Notes: generated from the sequence alone by a model not told the origin. A DNA stretch of 64,000 nt from Mogibacterium sp. (GCA_017403955.1 JAFRDH010000007.1:62001-126000); one strand, 5' to 3'. Shown: positions 42,629-51,680, counted from the first letter of the stretch. Translations and numbers: made by a program.

Positions 42629-43906
42629 ATGAAAGATTACAAACTCGGCACAAAGTGTGTTCAGGCAGGCTATACACCCGGCAATGGAGAGCCAAGACAG
42701 ATCCCGATCATCCAGTCAACGACTTTCAAGTACGATACTGGAGAAGATATGGGCAAGCTGTTCGATCTGGAGGCATCCGGTTATTTTTACACCAGACTTC
42801 AGAACCCGACCAACGATATGGTAGCTGCCAAGATCGCAGCTCTTGAAGGCGGTACAGCAGCGATGCTTACATCATCCGGCCAGGCAGCTAATTTCTTTTC
42901 TTTGTTCAATATATGCGAATCAGGCGATCACATCGTTTCATCAGCATCGATCTACGGTGGAACATTCAACCTGATCTCAGTGACTATGGCCAAAATGGGA
43001 ATCTCCGCGACTTTCGTTTCTCCTGACTGCACAGAAGAGGAACTGAACGCGGCATTCCGGGATAATACAAAGGCAGTTTTCGGCGAGACCATTGCTAATC
43101 CTGCACTGACAGTCCTGGATATCGAGAAATTCGCCAAGGCTGCGCATGAGCATGGTGTGCCGCTTATCGTAGACAATACATTCCCGACACCTGTCAACTG
43201 CAGACCGATCGAATGGGGTGCGGATATCGTCACGCATTCGACGACAAAGTACATGGACGGACATGGTTCCGGCGTCGGCGGAGCAATTGTTGATTCAGGC
43301 AAATTCGACTGGATGGCACATAAGGACAAGTTCCCGGGCCTTACGACACCGGACGATTCTTATCATGGTATCATCTACGCGGAGAAGTTCGGAAATGAGG
43401 GCGCATTCATCACTAAGGCGACTTCACAGCTGATGAGAGATTTTGGCAGCATACAGTCACCTCAGAATGCGTTCCTGCTCAATCTCGGACTTGAGTCGAT
43501 GCATGTCCGCATGCCTAAACATGTTGAAAACGGACAGGCGGTCGCAGAATTCCTGAACGCTCATCCAAAGGTCAAGAAGGTCAGCTATTCCGGCCTTCCG
43601 GGAGATCCATATTATGAGATCGCCAAGAAATATATGCCTAACGGAGGATGCGGAGTCGTCTCGTTCGAGCTCGAAGACAGACAGGCTGCCGAGAAGTTCA
43701 TGAGCCGCCTCAAACTAGCAGCTATCGAAACTCACGTTGCTGATGCAAGGACATGCTGTCTTAACCCTGCTTCGACCACACATCGCCAGATGACAGATGA
43801 ACAGCTGATGGCTGCAGGTATTCCTGCAGGCCTTGTAAGGATGTCGTGCGGACTTGAGAATAAGGAAGATCTGATCGAAGATATCAGACAGGCACTTGAG
43901 GATTAG
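42629..43906 (+). CDS. metY: O-acetylhomoserine sulfhydrylase
   Basis: This 425-residue PLP enzyme makes homocysteine from O-acetylhomoserine and sulfide. Typical motifs are YTRLQNPTNDMVAAKIAALEGG, ASSIYGGTF-type PLP phosphate-binding sequence, VDNTFPTP and the PLP lysine in VTHSTTKYMDGHG. Length and C-terminal ARTCCLNPASTTHRQM are those of the MetY class rather than MetB/MetC. It diverges from metA, so the two form a complete acetylation plus direct sulfhydrylation route. GGGAGG precedes the ATG by about 11 nt. Confidence 0.94.
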   Translation: MKDYKLGTKCVQAGYTPGNGEPRQIPIIQSTTFKYDTGEDMGKLFDLEASGYFYTRLQNPTNDMVAAKIAALEGGTAAMLTSSGQAANFFSLFNICESGDHIVSSASIYGGTFNLISVTMAKMGISATFVSPDCTEEELNAAFRDNTKAVFGETIANPALTVLDIEKFAKAAHEHGVPLIVDNTFPTPVNCRPIEWGADIVTHSTTKYMDGHGSGVGGAIVDSGKFDWMAHKDKFPGLTTPDDSYHGIIYAEKFGNEGAFITKATSQLMRDFGSIQSPQNAFLLNLGLESMHVRMPKHVENGQAVAEFLNAHPKVKKVSYSGLPGDPYYEIAKKYMPNGGCGVVSFELEDRQAAEKFMSRLKLAAIETHVADARTCCLNPASTTHRQMTDEQLMAAGIPAGLVRMSCGLENKEDLIEDIRQALED

Positions 43907-43955
43907 CCAAGGGGTGATTAGAGGCTTTAATTCTGTCAGTTGAAAGGAGCTGGGC

Positions 43956-45470
43956 ATGAGATCTGATTTACAATTCCACCTTACATACGATGATGCTGAA
44001 GTGAATAAGTGTCTGCTTTGCCATGAACCACTGTGCACGGGAGCCTGTCCTCAGAAAACTCCTGTCGGTGAAATACTCAGATCCTTATATTTCCTGAACG
44101 TGAAATCGGGAGTGGATAAGCTTGCGAATACTGACTGCACATATTGCAATGCGCCATGTGAAAAAGCCTGTATACTTTCAGCAGGAAGCATTCCTGTAGG
44201 GATAAGGGATGTGTTTATGGCTCTTAAGAAGGACAGAGAGGTGTTGCCGGATCACAGGATCGATGCGGTGGATATTTCTACTGATATATGCGGAGTCAGA
44301 CTCGAGAACCCGTTCCTGCTTTCTTCGTCAGTTGTTGCCAGCTCATACGATATGTGCAAAAGAGCATTTCAGGCAGGCTGGGCAGGAGCTTCATTCAAGA
44401 CGATCTGCAGCTTTCCTCAGCATGAGGCATCACCAAGGTTCTCCTCGATCAAGAACCATTCCAACGCTTTCTGCGGATTCAAGAATATTGAGCAGCTTTC
44501 GGACCACAGTGTTGAAGAAAACATGGAAATTTTCCGGAAACTCAAAGAAGAATTCCCGGAGAAGGTCATCGTAGCGTCTATCATGGGTCAGAATGAAGAG
44601 GAATGGGCAAGTCTCGCTGAGAAGTGTGAGAAAGCCGGTGCTTCTGTTATCGAGTGTAATTTCTCATGCCCGAATATGGAAGACGAAGATCTCGGATCTA
44701 CGATCGGGCAGTCCGCAGAGCTGGTGGAAAGATTCACAAGGGCGGTAAAGAGTGGAGCGAGACTGCCGGTACTAGCCAAACTTACACCGAATATAACCGA
44801 CATGGTACCAGTTGCTATTGCTGCGAAAAGAGGCGGGGCTGACGGCATTTCGGCGATCAATACTATCAATTCGATAACCGGAGTCAATATTAATACTCTT
44901 GTCGCAGAGCCTGCAGTTCATGGGAAGTCGATCATCGGAGGATATTCAGGGCCAGCGGTCAAACCGATAGCACTGAGATTTATTTCAGACATCTCGAGAG
45001 CTAAGGAGCTGGAAGGGATGCACATCAGCGGAATGGGCGGCATAGAGACATGGTATGACGCACTGGAGTTTGCGCTTCTTGGTGCCGGAAGCCTTCAAAT
45101 GACTACTGCAGTAATGCAGTTCGGCTACAGGATCATAGAAGATCTGGTCGGCGGCCTTCAGGAATACATGAAGTGCAAAGGCATTGCGTCTTTCCGCAGT
45201 CTGATCGGTGCTGCAAGTGGTACGATCGTTGATCACCAGAGCATAGAACGGGATTTCGTTGTATATCCTGTAATCAATTATGATACATGCAATGGCTGCG
45301 GCAGATGCTATATTTCATGTATGGATGGTGGACATCAGGCGATAGATTTTGATACCGAGACACGAACCCCGAGAATTATTGGTAAGAAGTGTGTAGGCTG
45401 CCATTTGTGCAGACAGGTCTGTGCGATGGATGCGATAGGTGTTTCATCCAAAGCTGTACCGATACAATAA
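43956..45470 (+). CDS. Dihydropyrimidine dehydrogenase PreA-like, with extra N-terminal Fe-S domain
   Basis: The 504-residue protein has three parts. Residues 1-100 hold cysteine motifs CLLCHEPLCTGACP and CTYCNAPCEKAC, as in the N-terminal Fe-S domain of eukaryotic DPD and bacterial PreT. Residues 105-405 are the FMN barrel of PreA/dihydroorotate dehydrogenase type (ASFKTICSFPQHEASPRF, VECNFSCPN, VLAKLTPNITDM). Residues 440-490 carry two [4Fe-4S] motifs (CNGCGRCYISC and CVGCHLCRQVC). It should reduce uracil/thymine or a related ring. The FAD/NAD domains of DPD are absent, and no PreT gene is adjacent. PreA of E. coli is about 410 residues and lacks the N-terminal part. Confidence 0.82.
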   Translation: MRSDLQFHLTYDDAEVNKCLLCHEPLCTGACPQKTPVGEILRSLYFLNVKSGVDKLANTDCTYCNAPCEKACILSAGSIPVGIRDVFMALKKDREVLPDHRIDAVDISTDICGVRLENPFLLSSSVVASSYDMCKRAFQAGWAGASFKTICSFPQHEASPRFSSIKNHSNAFCGFKNIEQLSDHSVEENMEIFRKLKEEFPEKVIVASIMGQNEEEWASLAEKCEKAGASVIECNFSCPNMEDEDLGSTIGQSAELVERFTRAVKSGARLPVLAKLTPNITDMVPVAIAAKRGGADGISAINTINSITGVNINTLVAEPAVHGKSIIGGYSGPAVKPIALRFISDISRAKELEGMHISGMGGIETWYDALEFALLGAGSLQMTTAVMQFGYRIIEDLVGGLQEYMKCKGIASFRSLIGAASGTIVDHQSIERDFVVYPVINYDTCNGCGRCYISCMDGGHQAIDFDTETRTPRIIGKKCVGCHLCRQVCAMDAIGVSSKAVPIQ

Positions 45471-45478
45471 AGAACTAT

Positions 45479-45576
45479 TTGATTTAGTCGAACGACTATA
45501 TTATACTGTTGTTGTATGATATTTAGCCGTTCGACTATTTTTTATTGCTTAATGGCGAAATTTAGCCGTTCGACTA
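45479..45576 (+). promoter_or_regulatory. hipBA promoter with three evenly spaced operators
   Basis: TTGATT (45479-45484) and TATACT (45502-45507) are 17 nt apart. The 14-nt dyad TAGYCGWWCGACTA occurs at 45485-45498 (between -35 and -10), 45524-45537 and 45563-45576, exactly 39 nt apart each time. HipB dimers are the obvious ligand, giving autorepression. Confidence 0.85.
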
Positions 45577-45612
45577 TTTTTGGCGATTTCGACAGATCGA
45601 CGGAGGTCTATC

Positions 45613-45831
45613 ATGAAAACTGTTCATTCAGCTGCAGATATCGGAAAAGCGATCAGAGTCAGGCGCAAGGAACTTGGTTATACGCAGGCATTTCTGGCAG
45701 AGTATGCCGGTGTCAGCGCCAGTTTTCTTTCTGAACTTGAGAATGGCAAAGAGACCGTGCAGATCAACAAACTAATGGATGTGATGAGCCTTCTTGGAAT
45801 GGATCTGTGTATTTACAGGAGGGGCGAGTGA
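45613..45831 (+). CDS. hipB: HipB-type XRE antitoxin/repressor
   Basis: ATG 45613, behind GGAGG, gives a 72-residue protein made almost entirely of an XRE helix-turn-helix (IGKAIRVRRKELGYTQAFLAEYAGVSASFLSELENGK in family terms). It should bind the three upstream dyads and neutralise the HipA kinase. Its stop overlaps the hipA start (TGATG), as usual for hipBA pairs. An upstream ATG at 45580 lies inside the operator region and is unlikely. Confidence 0.92.
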   Translation: MKTVHSAADIGKAIRVRRKELGYTQAFLAEYAGVSASFLSELENGKETVQINKLMDVMSLLGMDLCIYRRGE

Positions 45832-47126
45832 TGAAGCGGCTTGACATAGCCATTGAGATCATGGGACGACATAAAGAAGTCGGCAGCATCACAGGTGATT
45901 CCGATTTCAACGCGGAATTCAGATATTCCGATGACTATCTGAATTCACCTGAAGCAGTTCCTTTGTCGTTAAGTCTTCCGCTTACAGATGAGCCGTACGG
46001 CCCTGAACCTACCAGGAACTTCTTTGAGGGGCTGCTCCCGGAAGGTTTCCTCAGGCGGGCTGTTGCGAAGAATAACAGGGTCGATGCTGATGATTATCTC
46101 ACGCTCCTGGAGATGCTCGGGGCAGAGTGCCTTGGAGCGATATCTGTCAAAGGCACCAACTACGAATGGACGGAGCCTGAATACAGAGAACTTGACGCTG
46201 ATCTGATGTACAGACTTGCCGCTGAAGGCGCGACTAAGTCTGCAGATCTTGTCGTCGAAGCACATCTTTCTCTGACAGGTGCTTCGGGCAAAGTCGGTGT
46301 CTACTGCGGACCTGAAGGCAAATGGTTCCTGCCGGTCGGAAGTGCGCCGAGTACCCATATCCTCAAGCAAAGTCATATAAGATATGACCACATAGTCCAG
46401 AATGAGCAGCTTTGTCTCATGACCGCAAAAGCGATGGGGATCAAGGTGCCTGAGAGCACGATCATTGAGTCAGAAGCCGCAGAATCAGATGATGCAGTGC
46501 TGCTTGCTACGGAACGGTATGACAGGATCCTGGAGGGAAGTGTAGCGGAGATATCCGGACTGCCTTGTCCTCTCAGACTTCATCAGGAAGATTTCGCTCA
46601 GGCCATGGGGATCTCGTCTGCAAACAAATATGAACGTCAGGGTGAACATCACATGCACGAAATGTTCAGGATACTCAGACGGAATTCTGCATCACCGATC
46701 GAAGATCAGTTCAAATTGTGGGACATAATAGTATTCCACTATCTGATAGGAAATACGGACGGACACATCAAGAATTTCTCGCTGTTATATGATCCGAATC
46801 TCAAAGGGATCAGGCTTGCTCCGGCTTATGACATTGTCAGCACTATAGTATATGACTCTCATTCCACACAGATGGCATTTTCGATAGGAGGAGAGAGTGA
46901 ATGGAGCAGACTCGACCGCAGCTGCTTTGAAAGGGCTGCTGATGAGGCAGGTCTGAACAGGAGATTGTTCATGAATAGATTTGACGATATGGCTGCAAGA
47001 TTCAAGGATGTCCTGACTCAGACGGCAGCATCGATGACTGCGGAAGGACATACAGAAGCAGAGGCCATGGCAGCTAAAATTATAAACAGTCATGAAAGGG
47101 GGAGAACATGGAATTCAAAGAAGTAA
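45831..47126 (+). CDS. hipA: HipA-type serine/threonine kinase toxin
   Basis: The 431-residue protein has both HipA domains: an N-terminal part with FFEGLLPEG and a C-terminal kinase with HILKQSHIRYDHIVQNEQLCL, YHYLIGNTDGHIKNFSLLYDP (catalytic NTDxHxKN) and LAPAYDIVSTIVY (metal-binding DxV). HipA phosphorylates targets such as glutamyl-tRNA synthetase and induces dormancy. It is translationally coupled to hipB. Its end overlaps the nitroreductase start by 19 nt, so a third gene is carried on the same message. It is the second HipA-type kinase in the window. Confidence 0.93.
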   Translation: MKRLDIAIEIMGRHKEVGSITGDSDFNAEFRYSDDYLNSPEAVPLSLSLPLTDEPYGPEPTRNFFEGLLPEGFLRRAVAKNNRVDADDYLTLLEMLGAECLGAISVKGTNYEWTEPEYRELDADLMYRLAAEGATKSADLVVEAHLSLTGASGKVGVYCGPEGKWFLPVGSAPSTHILKQSHIRYDHIVQNEQLCLMTAKAMGIKVPESTIIESEAAESDDAVLLATERYDRILEGSVAEISGLPCPLRLHQEDFAQAMGISSANKYERQGEHHMHEMFRILRRNSASPIEDQFKLWDIIVFHYLIGNTDGHIKNFSLLYDPNLKGIRLAPAYDIVSTIVYDSHSTQMAFSIGGESEWSRLDRSCFERAADEAGLNRRLFMNRFDDMAARFKDVLTQTAASMTAEGHTEAEAMAAKIINSHERGRTWNSKK

Positions 47127-47620
47127 TCAGAAGTCGTTATTCATGCAGAAAGTATAGTCACAAGGCAGTGGAGACTGAGAAGCTGGATGCGATCCTGGAA
47201 GCAGGCAGGGTGGCTCCAACAGCAAAAAATCTCCAGGAACAGCGTATCTATGTGTTGCAGTCGGAGGATGCGCTTGCGAAGATAGACAGCGTGACACCTT
47301 GCAGATTCGGTGCACCGATCGTCATCGCTGTCGCTTTTGATAAGAATAACGTCTATACATATCCGGGCGAAATGAAGACCTCGGGAGATGAAGATGCGAC
47401 GATCGTTGCAACACACATGATACTGGCTGCAGCAGACGAAGGACTCGGAAGCTGCTGGCTCAATCGTTTTGACCCGCAGAAAACGGCAGAACTCCTCGGC
47501 CTGCCTGAGAATGAAGAACTTGTCATGCTGATGGATGTCGGATATGCGGCAGAAGACGCTGCACCGTCTCCTATGCACGACAAAAGAAAAGAGATATCTG
47601 AAACCGTCAGATATCTCTGA
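47108..47620 (+). CDS. Nitroreductase family flavoprotein
   Basis: The 170-residue protein starts FKEVIRSRYSCRKYSHKAVE, the FMN-binding RxSxRxY opening of nitroreductases, and has ILEAGRVAPTAKNLQEQR and LGSCWLNRFDPQKTAELLGLPE. It is one of the short nitroreductase subfamilies of anaerobes; the physiological electron acceptor is unknown. GAAAGGGGGAG precedes the ATG. It overlaps hipA by 19 nt. Its last codons form a perfect hairpin. Confidence 0.88.
   Translation: MEFKEVIRSRYSCRKYSHKAVETEKLDAILEAGRVAPTAKNLQEQRIYVLQSEDALAKIDSVTPCRFGAPIVIAVAFDKNNVYTYPGEMKTSGDEDATIVATHMILAAADEGLGSCWLNRFDPQKTAELLGLPENEELVMLMDVGYAAEDAAPSPMHDKRKEISETVRYL
47590..47618. terminator. Hairpin overlapping the nitroreductase stop
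   Basis: AGAGATATCTGA (47590-47601) and TCAGATATCTCT (47607-47618) form a perfect 12-bp stem with a 5-nt loop. There is no T-run, so termination strength is uncertain. The opposing gene ends at 47646. Confidence 0.6.
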
Positions 47621-47645
47621 TCCGAATATACAATATAACTGGGAA

Positions 47646-48371
47646 TTAAAGGTGATCTTTCATAAGTGTTCCCAGATAGTCGATCCTGACGTGGCTTTCA
47701 AGAATCCGAAGAGTGTCCCATAAACAGCAGAGATTGCTGGATATTACAGGTTTGTGGTATTTCTGTTCAAGCGTATCGCAGATGTGAAAACCTTCTACGT
47801 TGGTGCAGCTAATAAATATCACATCGGCCTCTTCGGTGTCAGCCTCGGCGATCATCCGGTCGATCACTTCGACCGGCTGAGTACGCATTTCTTCAGGATC
47901 GGTGATCCCAAGACCTCTGGCACCGCAGACAAAGTATCCTTGCTCTTCCAGAAACTCGATTTCTTTCTCATTGATCGATTCCAGATATGGAGTGACAAGG
48001 GTGATTTTTCTTGCGTCCAGTTCCTCCAGAGCATCAAGTACAGCGCGTGAAGCTGTGATAACAGGGCAGCCGCAGATGCCGGAGATCGTATTGCACAATT
48101 CTTTTTCGCCATCCATCCCTTTCACGAGACTTCCGCTTGTGCACCCGAAAATAATCGCTTCCGGGAAGACATCGCGAAGCATTTCAGCAGCGTGCGCAAC
48201 ATCTTTTTCCATTCCCAGCAGACCCTCTTCCGTTACTTGTCCCAGCTTGATTCTGCTTGTGTAAAAGTTGAAATCAGAAAGCTCCGGGGTGCGGTAGTAT
48301 TCCGGTTCAAGTCTGATGTTGATCGATGGCATGATCATGCCGATTCTTCTTTTATCAGAGTCGTGTTTCAT
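47646..48371 (-). CDS. Asp/Glu racemase superfamily protein (maleate isomerase/AMDase type)
   Basis: The 241-residue protein matches the maleate cis-trans isomerase/arylmalonate decarboxylase group: RIGMIMPSINIRLEPEY at the N terminus, one catalytic cysteine in IIFGCTSGSLVKG and the second in VIFISCTNVEGF. These enzymes act on dicarboxylates through a cysteine pair. It lies 48 nt downstream of the LysR gene in the same operon and is divergent to the AOR operon, so it may take part in the same catabolic route. The substrate is not known. Confidence 0.82.
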   Translation of the reverse strand: MKHDSDKRRIGMIMPSINIRLEPEYYRTPELSDFNFYTSRIKLGQVTEEGLLGMEKDVAHAAEMLRDVFPEAIIFGCTSGSLVKGMDGEKELCNTISGICGCPVITASRAVLDALEELDARKITLVTPYLESINEKEIEFLEEQGYFVCGARGLGITDPEEMRTQPVEVIDRMIAEADTEEADVIFISCTNVEGFHICDTLEQKYHKPVISSNLCCLWDTLRILESHVRIDYLGTLMKDHL

Positions 48372-48419
48372 AACTCAAATAGTTTTCCTTCCTGAATACA
48401 GCAGATAGTTTCACAGTTG

Positions 48420-49298
48420 TTATTTCTTTTCCATTGTGCTCACTGACAATAACTCCTCGTGGAACAATTGATAGACCTTAGAAAGGCGTTTAAAGTCACG
48501 GCATGCGATGGCGATCGTTCTCGTAGGAGGGTTATCGACCGGGCGCCATAACACATCTGCCGGAATGATAGGGACCATGGTTTGAGGTATCATGCTGATC
48601 CCGAGTCCGGCTTTAATAAATCCTATCTGAGACAGGTTTCCTTTTACTATCTGGCTAATGCTAAGACTTGTTCCGTTCTTGCGGAAGTGATCCATAAAGG
48701 AAGTCAGACTTCCGTCATCGTTCAAAATGAATTTCTCACCCTCCAGATCGCTGAGGTTCACGATGCTCTTGCCTGAGAATGGATGATCCTTGTGGAAAAT
48801 CAGAACCAGTGGTTCCGGCTCAAAACTGATGATATCCAGTTGATGCACGGAAGGGTATCTGATGAACCCGATGTCTACTTTTCCGTTCACAATGTAATCT
48901 TCGACTTCGTTGTAATTCCCTTGCAGTACCTGGTACTCAACGAGGGGATATTTTTGTGAAAAAGATTTCATCGCTTCAGGCAGAATCGAACATGAAATAC
49001 TTGGGAAAACTCCAATACGAATCGTGCTTTTGAGCTGCTCCGGATTATCCACAAGCATGTCCCCGAGACGCATCTCTGCATCATGAATCTCTGTAAAGAG
49101 CGGCAGCATTCGTTCCCCGTCAGTCGTAAGAACAAATCCTTTCTTGCTCCTGTGGAGCAATGTGACTCCAAGATCATTCTCAAGACTCTGAACGAATTGG
49201 CTGATTGCTGACTGGGTGTAACTAAGCTTCTCGGCGGCTTTCGAAAAGCTGCCGCATTTGTATATCTCAACAAATAATGCAAATTTGGAAAGTCTCAT
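48420..49298 (-). CDS. LysR-family transcriptional regulator
   Basis: ATG 49298, behind AGAGGTG, gives 292 residues; a longer frame to 49364 has no support. The N terminus is a LysR helix-turn-helix (MRLSKFALFVEIYKCGSFSKAAEKLSYTQSAISQFVQSLE), followed by the two-lobed effector domain with IRIGVFPSISCSILP. It is divergent to the UPF0597-AOR-creatininase operon and probably controls both directions through the dyads at 49370-49436. The effector is probably a pathway substrate. Confidence 0.93.
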   Translation of the reverse strand: MRLSKFALFVEIYKCGSFSKAAEKLSYTQSAISQFVQSLENDLGVTLLHRSKKGFVLTTDGERMLPLFTEIHDAEMRLGDMLVDNPEQLKSTIRIGVFPSISCSILPEAMKSFSQKYPLVEYQVLQGNYNEVEDYIVNGKVDIGFIRYPSVHQLDIISFEPEPLVLIFHKDHPFSGKSIVNLSDLEGEKFILNDDGSLTSFMDHFRKNGTSLSISQIVKGNLSQIGFIKAGLGISMIPQTMVPIIPADVLWRPVDNPPTRTIAIACRDFKRLSKVYQLFHEELLSVSTMEKK

Positions 49299-49369
49299 CC
49301 GCTTCACCTCTTTTTTGTTTCGCCGGGTCCAACATTCCTTAAATATAGAATAATTATATAACAAAAAAA

Positions 49370-49436
49370 CTAATATTTCACATAAGAAACATTAGCTTTT
49401 ATTGATATTTGCGCGATGTTAGACTTTTCACATAAG
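49370..49436. promoter_or_regulatory. Two LysR-type operator sites
   Basis: TTTCACATAAG occurs at 49376-49386 and 49426-49436, exactly 50 nt apart. The first is the centre of a dyad, CTAATATTTC (49370-49379) and GAAACATTAG (49386-49395). The second has TTTTC/GAAAA symmetry. The layout fits recognition and activation sites of a LysR regulator between divergent operons. Confidence 0.7.
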
Positions 49437-49495
49437 GAAAAACCATAGAAACTCACTTGAAACTATAAGCACTCATAAAGGGGATGGAAAACAAA

Positions 49496-50788
49496 ATGGA
49501 ACGTAACGACGAAAGATATCAGACATATCTCCGTATTCTCAAAAGAGAACTTGTTAAGGCAATGGGATGCACAGAGCCGATCGCGATCGCATATGCTGCA
49601 GCAAAGGCGCGTTCAGTTCTGGGGGATATTCCGGACAGGATCGTTATCGCAGCAAGCGGGAACATCATCAAGAACGTAAAGAGTGTTATCGTACCGAATT
49701 CCGGTGGAAGAAAAGGGATTCCGGTCGCAGCAGCACTGGGTGTGCTTGGCGGAGACGAGGACGCGGAGCTCCTTGTGATCGCAAATATTACGGATGCAGT
49801 AAAAGAAGAACTGCCAATTTATATAGAAAATACTGATATCAGCGTGGAAGTGCTGGACTCGGAAGCTCTACTGGACGTGGAAATAACAGTTTTCAAGGGA
49901 ACTTCCAGCGCAATGGTCCACATAGTCAATGAACATACAAATATTGTCTGCATAGAGAAAGATGGAGAGATCATTGTTAAGAAGGATGCACTTTCTGAAG
50001 AGGACAACGCGTTAAAGATTGAAACGCAGAAAGAGTATGAACTCCTTACTGTAGCAGACATATACGATTTCGCGACGACCTGTGATCTCAATGATGTTGA
50101 AGAGGTCCTGAATACTCAGATCGTATGTAATACGGCGATAGCAGAGGAAGGCCTTGCCAATGAATGGGGTGCCTGCATCGGTCAGAATCTTATCAACAAT
50201 AATGAAAACAGCACAAAGACCAAGGCAAGAGCTATGGCAGCAGCAGGGTCGGATGCCCGTATGAGCGGCTGCGAGATGCCTGTTATCATCAACTCCGGAA
50301 GCGGAAATCAGGGACTGACCGCATCGCTTCCTGTGATCGTTTACGCAAGAGAGACCGGTGCATCGCATGAGAAACTGCTTAGAGGTCTGCTGATCTCAAA
50401 CCTTGTAACGATCCATGCGAAAACAGGCATCGGAAGACTGTCCGCATATTGCGGGGCAATAACCGCAGGAGCCGCTGCAGGTGCAGGTGTTGCATATATC
50501 TGTGGAGGAGACAAAAAGACGATCTCACATACTATTGTAAATGCGCTTGCAATAACTTCCGGCATCGTCTGTGACGGAGCAAAGCCATCTTGCGCGGCAA
50601 AGATCGCAGTAGCCGTAGAGGCAGGCATCATGGGATACGAAATGTATAAAGAAGGTCGTCAGTTCTATGCCGGAGAAGGACTGGTACTGAAGGGCGTAGA
50701 GAATTCGATCAGGAATTTCGGATATCTCGGCCGTGTCGCAATGAGCGAGACAAACAAAGAGATCTGCAACATGATGGTGCAGTGCTGA
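49496..50788 (+). CDS. UPF0597 / L-cysteine desulfidase family protein
   Basis: The protein carries RELVKAMGCTEPIAIAYAAAKA near the start, SGNIIKNVKSVIVPNSGGRKGIPVAAALG, and late GIGRLSAYCGAITAGAAAGAGVAY and NALAITSGIVCDGAKPSCAAKIA. These are the conserved cysteine motifs of the UPF0597 (YhaM/CdsB) family, related to the alpha chain of Fe-S serine dehydratases; the cysteines should hold a [4Fe-4S] cluster. Known members release sulfide or ammonia from cysteine or serine. ATG 49496 is chosen because AAAGGGG abuts the ATG at 49484. As first gene of the AOR operon it may act on a different beta-substituted or hydroxy acid. Confidence 0.85.
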   Translation: MERNDERYQTYLRILKRELVKAMGCTEPIAIAYAAAKARSVLGDIPDRIVIAASGNIIKNVKSVIVPNSGGRKGIPVAAALGVLGGDEDAELLVIANITDAVKEELPIYIENTDISVEVLDSEALLDVEITVFKGTSSAMVHIVNEHTNIVCIEKDGEIIVKKDALSEEDNALKIETQKEYELLTVADIYDFATTCDLNDVEEVLNTQIVCNTAIAEEGLANEWGACIGQNLINNNENSTKTKARAMAAAGSDARMSGCEMPVIINSGSGNQGLTASLPVIVYARETGASHEKLLRGLLISNLVTIHAKTGIGRLSAYCGAITAGAAAGAGVAYICGGDKKTISHTIVNALAITSGIVCDGAKPSCAAKIAVAVEAGIMGYEMYKEGRQFYAGEGLVLKGVENSIRNFGYLGRVAMSETNKEICNMMVQC

Positions 50789-50803
50789 TAAGGATGGTGT
50801 CAT

Positions 50804-51652
50804 ATGAAGGCGGTTGTTACTTTAAGACCAAGTGAATCCAAGAGACTGATCGCCAAAGCAGTAGCTGATATGGATGCAGTCCAAAAGGCATGGGACAGAG
50901 CATACATGCTCATAGCTGACGGTACAACGAATGCATTTATCAAGCAGGAACTCGTCGATGACAGGTCGATTGGAGCCGGGGGCAGCACGATCGGGTTAAG
51001 TACAGCTGGTCTTCTGTGTGTGAATATCCCTAAGAACAGAAAGTCATACGCCAATGTTTTCTACAAAGGCAAGCCGGTCGAGGGAAGGTCGTTCGCGGAA
51101 GCTCTGGCAGACCATCACAGCGAGACCGTTGTGATCAAGGGGGCAAATGCGATCGATCCTGACGGCAACATAGGGATCATCACCACGGGTTTTGACGGAG
51201 GAACAATCCCAAGAGTGATTGGACCGATCACATCCAAGGGGATCACATTTATTACTCCGGTCGGACTTGAGAAGCTTGTTCCGTCTGTCCCGCAAGCAGC
51301 AAAAGCCTTCAACGGAGCACAGAATATAGACATTACCATGGGAGCAGCAGGTGGCATGTTCGTCCTGACTAATACGATAGTAATCACAGAGATCGAGGCC
51401 GCAAAACAGCTCTTCGATATCGAGGGGACGCTCGTTGCAGCAGGCGGAATCGGAGGCAACGAAGGCGCGGTGACAATGGTTTTCGAAGGTAATGAAGAGA
51501 ATATAAAGGGCTTTGTGGAATTTCTGGAGAAAGAGGTCAAAGGAGAGCCCGCAATAAAAGGGATCAAAGGCGAATGCAAGACCTGCAGATATCAGGACTG
51601 CAGATACAGCGGCCTTGACGAAAGCGAACAACCTGAGTGGATGAAATTGTAG
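50804..51652 (+). CDS. Conserved protein of unknown function in the AOR operon
   Basis: I do not recognise this 282-residue protein. It begins VVTLRPSESKRLIAKAVADM, has AYMLIADGTTNAFI, and many glycine-rich turns (GAGGSTIGLS, ITTGFDGGTIPRVIGPITSKG, NIDITMGAAGGMFVLTN, VAAGGIGGNEGAVTMVFEG), suggesting a compact alpha/beta fold that may bind a nucleotide or substrate phosphate. The C terminus has CKTCRYQDCRYSG, a likely metal-binding cysteine set. There is no signal peptide or membrane segment. It sits 15 nt after the UPF0597 gene and 28 nt before the Fe-S protein gene, so it belongs to the same pathway. Confidence 0.6.
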   Translation: MKAVVTLRPSESKRLIAKAVADMDAVQKAWDRAYMLIADGTTNAFIKQELVDDRSIGAGGSTIGLSTAGLLCVNIPKNRKSYANVFYKGKPVEGRSFAEALADHHSETVVIKGANAIDPDGNIGIITTGFDGGTIPRVIGPITSKGITFITPVGLEKLVPSVPQAAKAFNGAQNIDITMGAAGGMFVLTNTIVITEIEAAKQLFDIEGTLVAAGGIGGNEGAVTMVFEGNEENIKGFVEFLEKEVKGEPAIKGIKGECKTCRYQDCRYSGLDESEQPEWMKL

Positions 51653-51680
51653 AGATAGATATTGTAGGAGGAGCCGCAAA

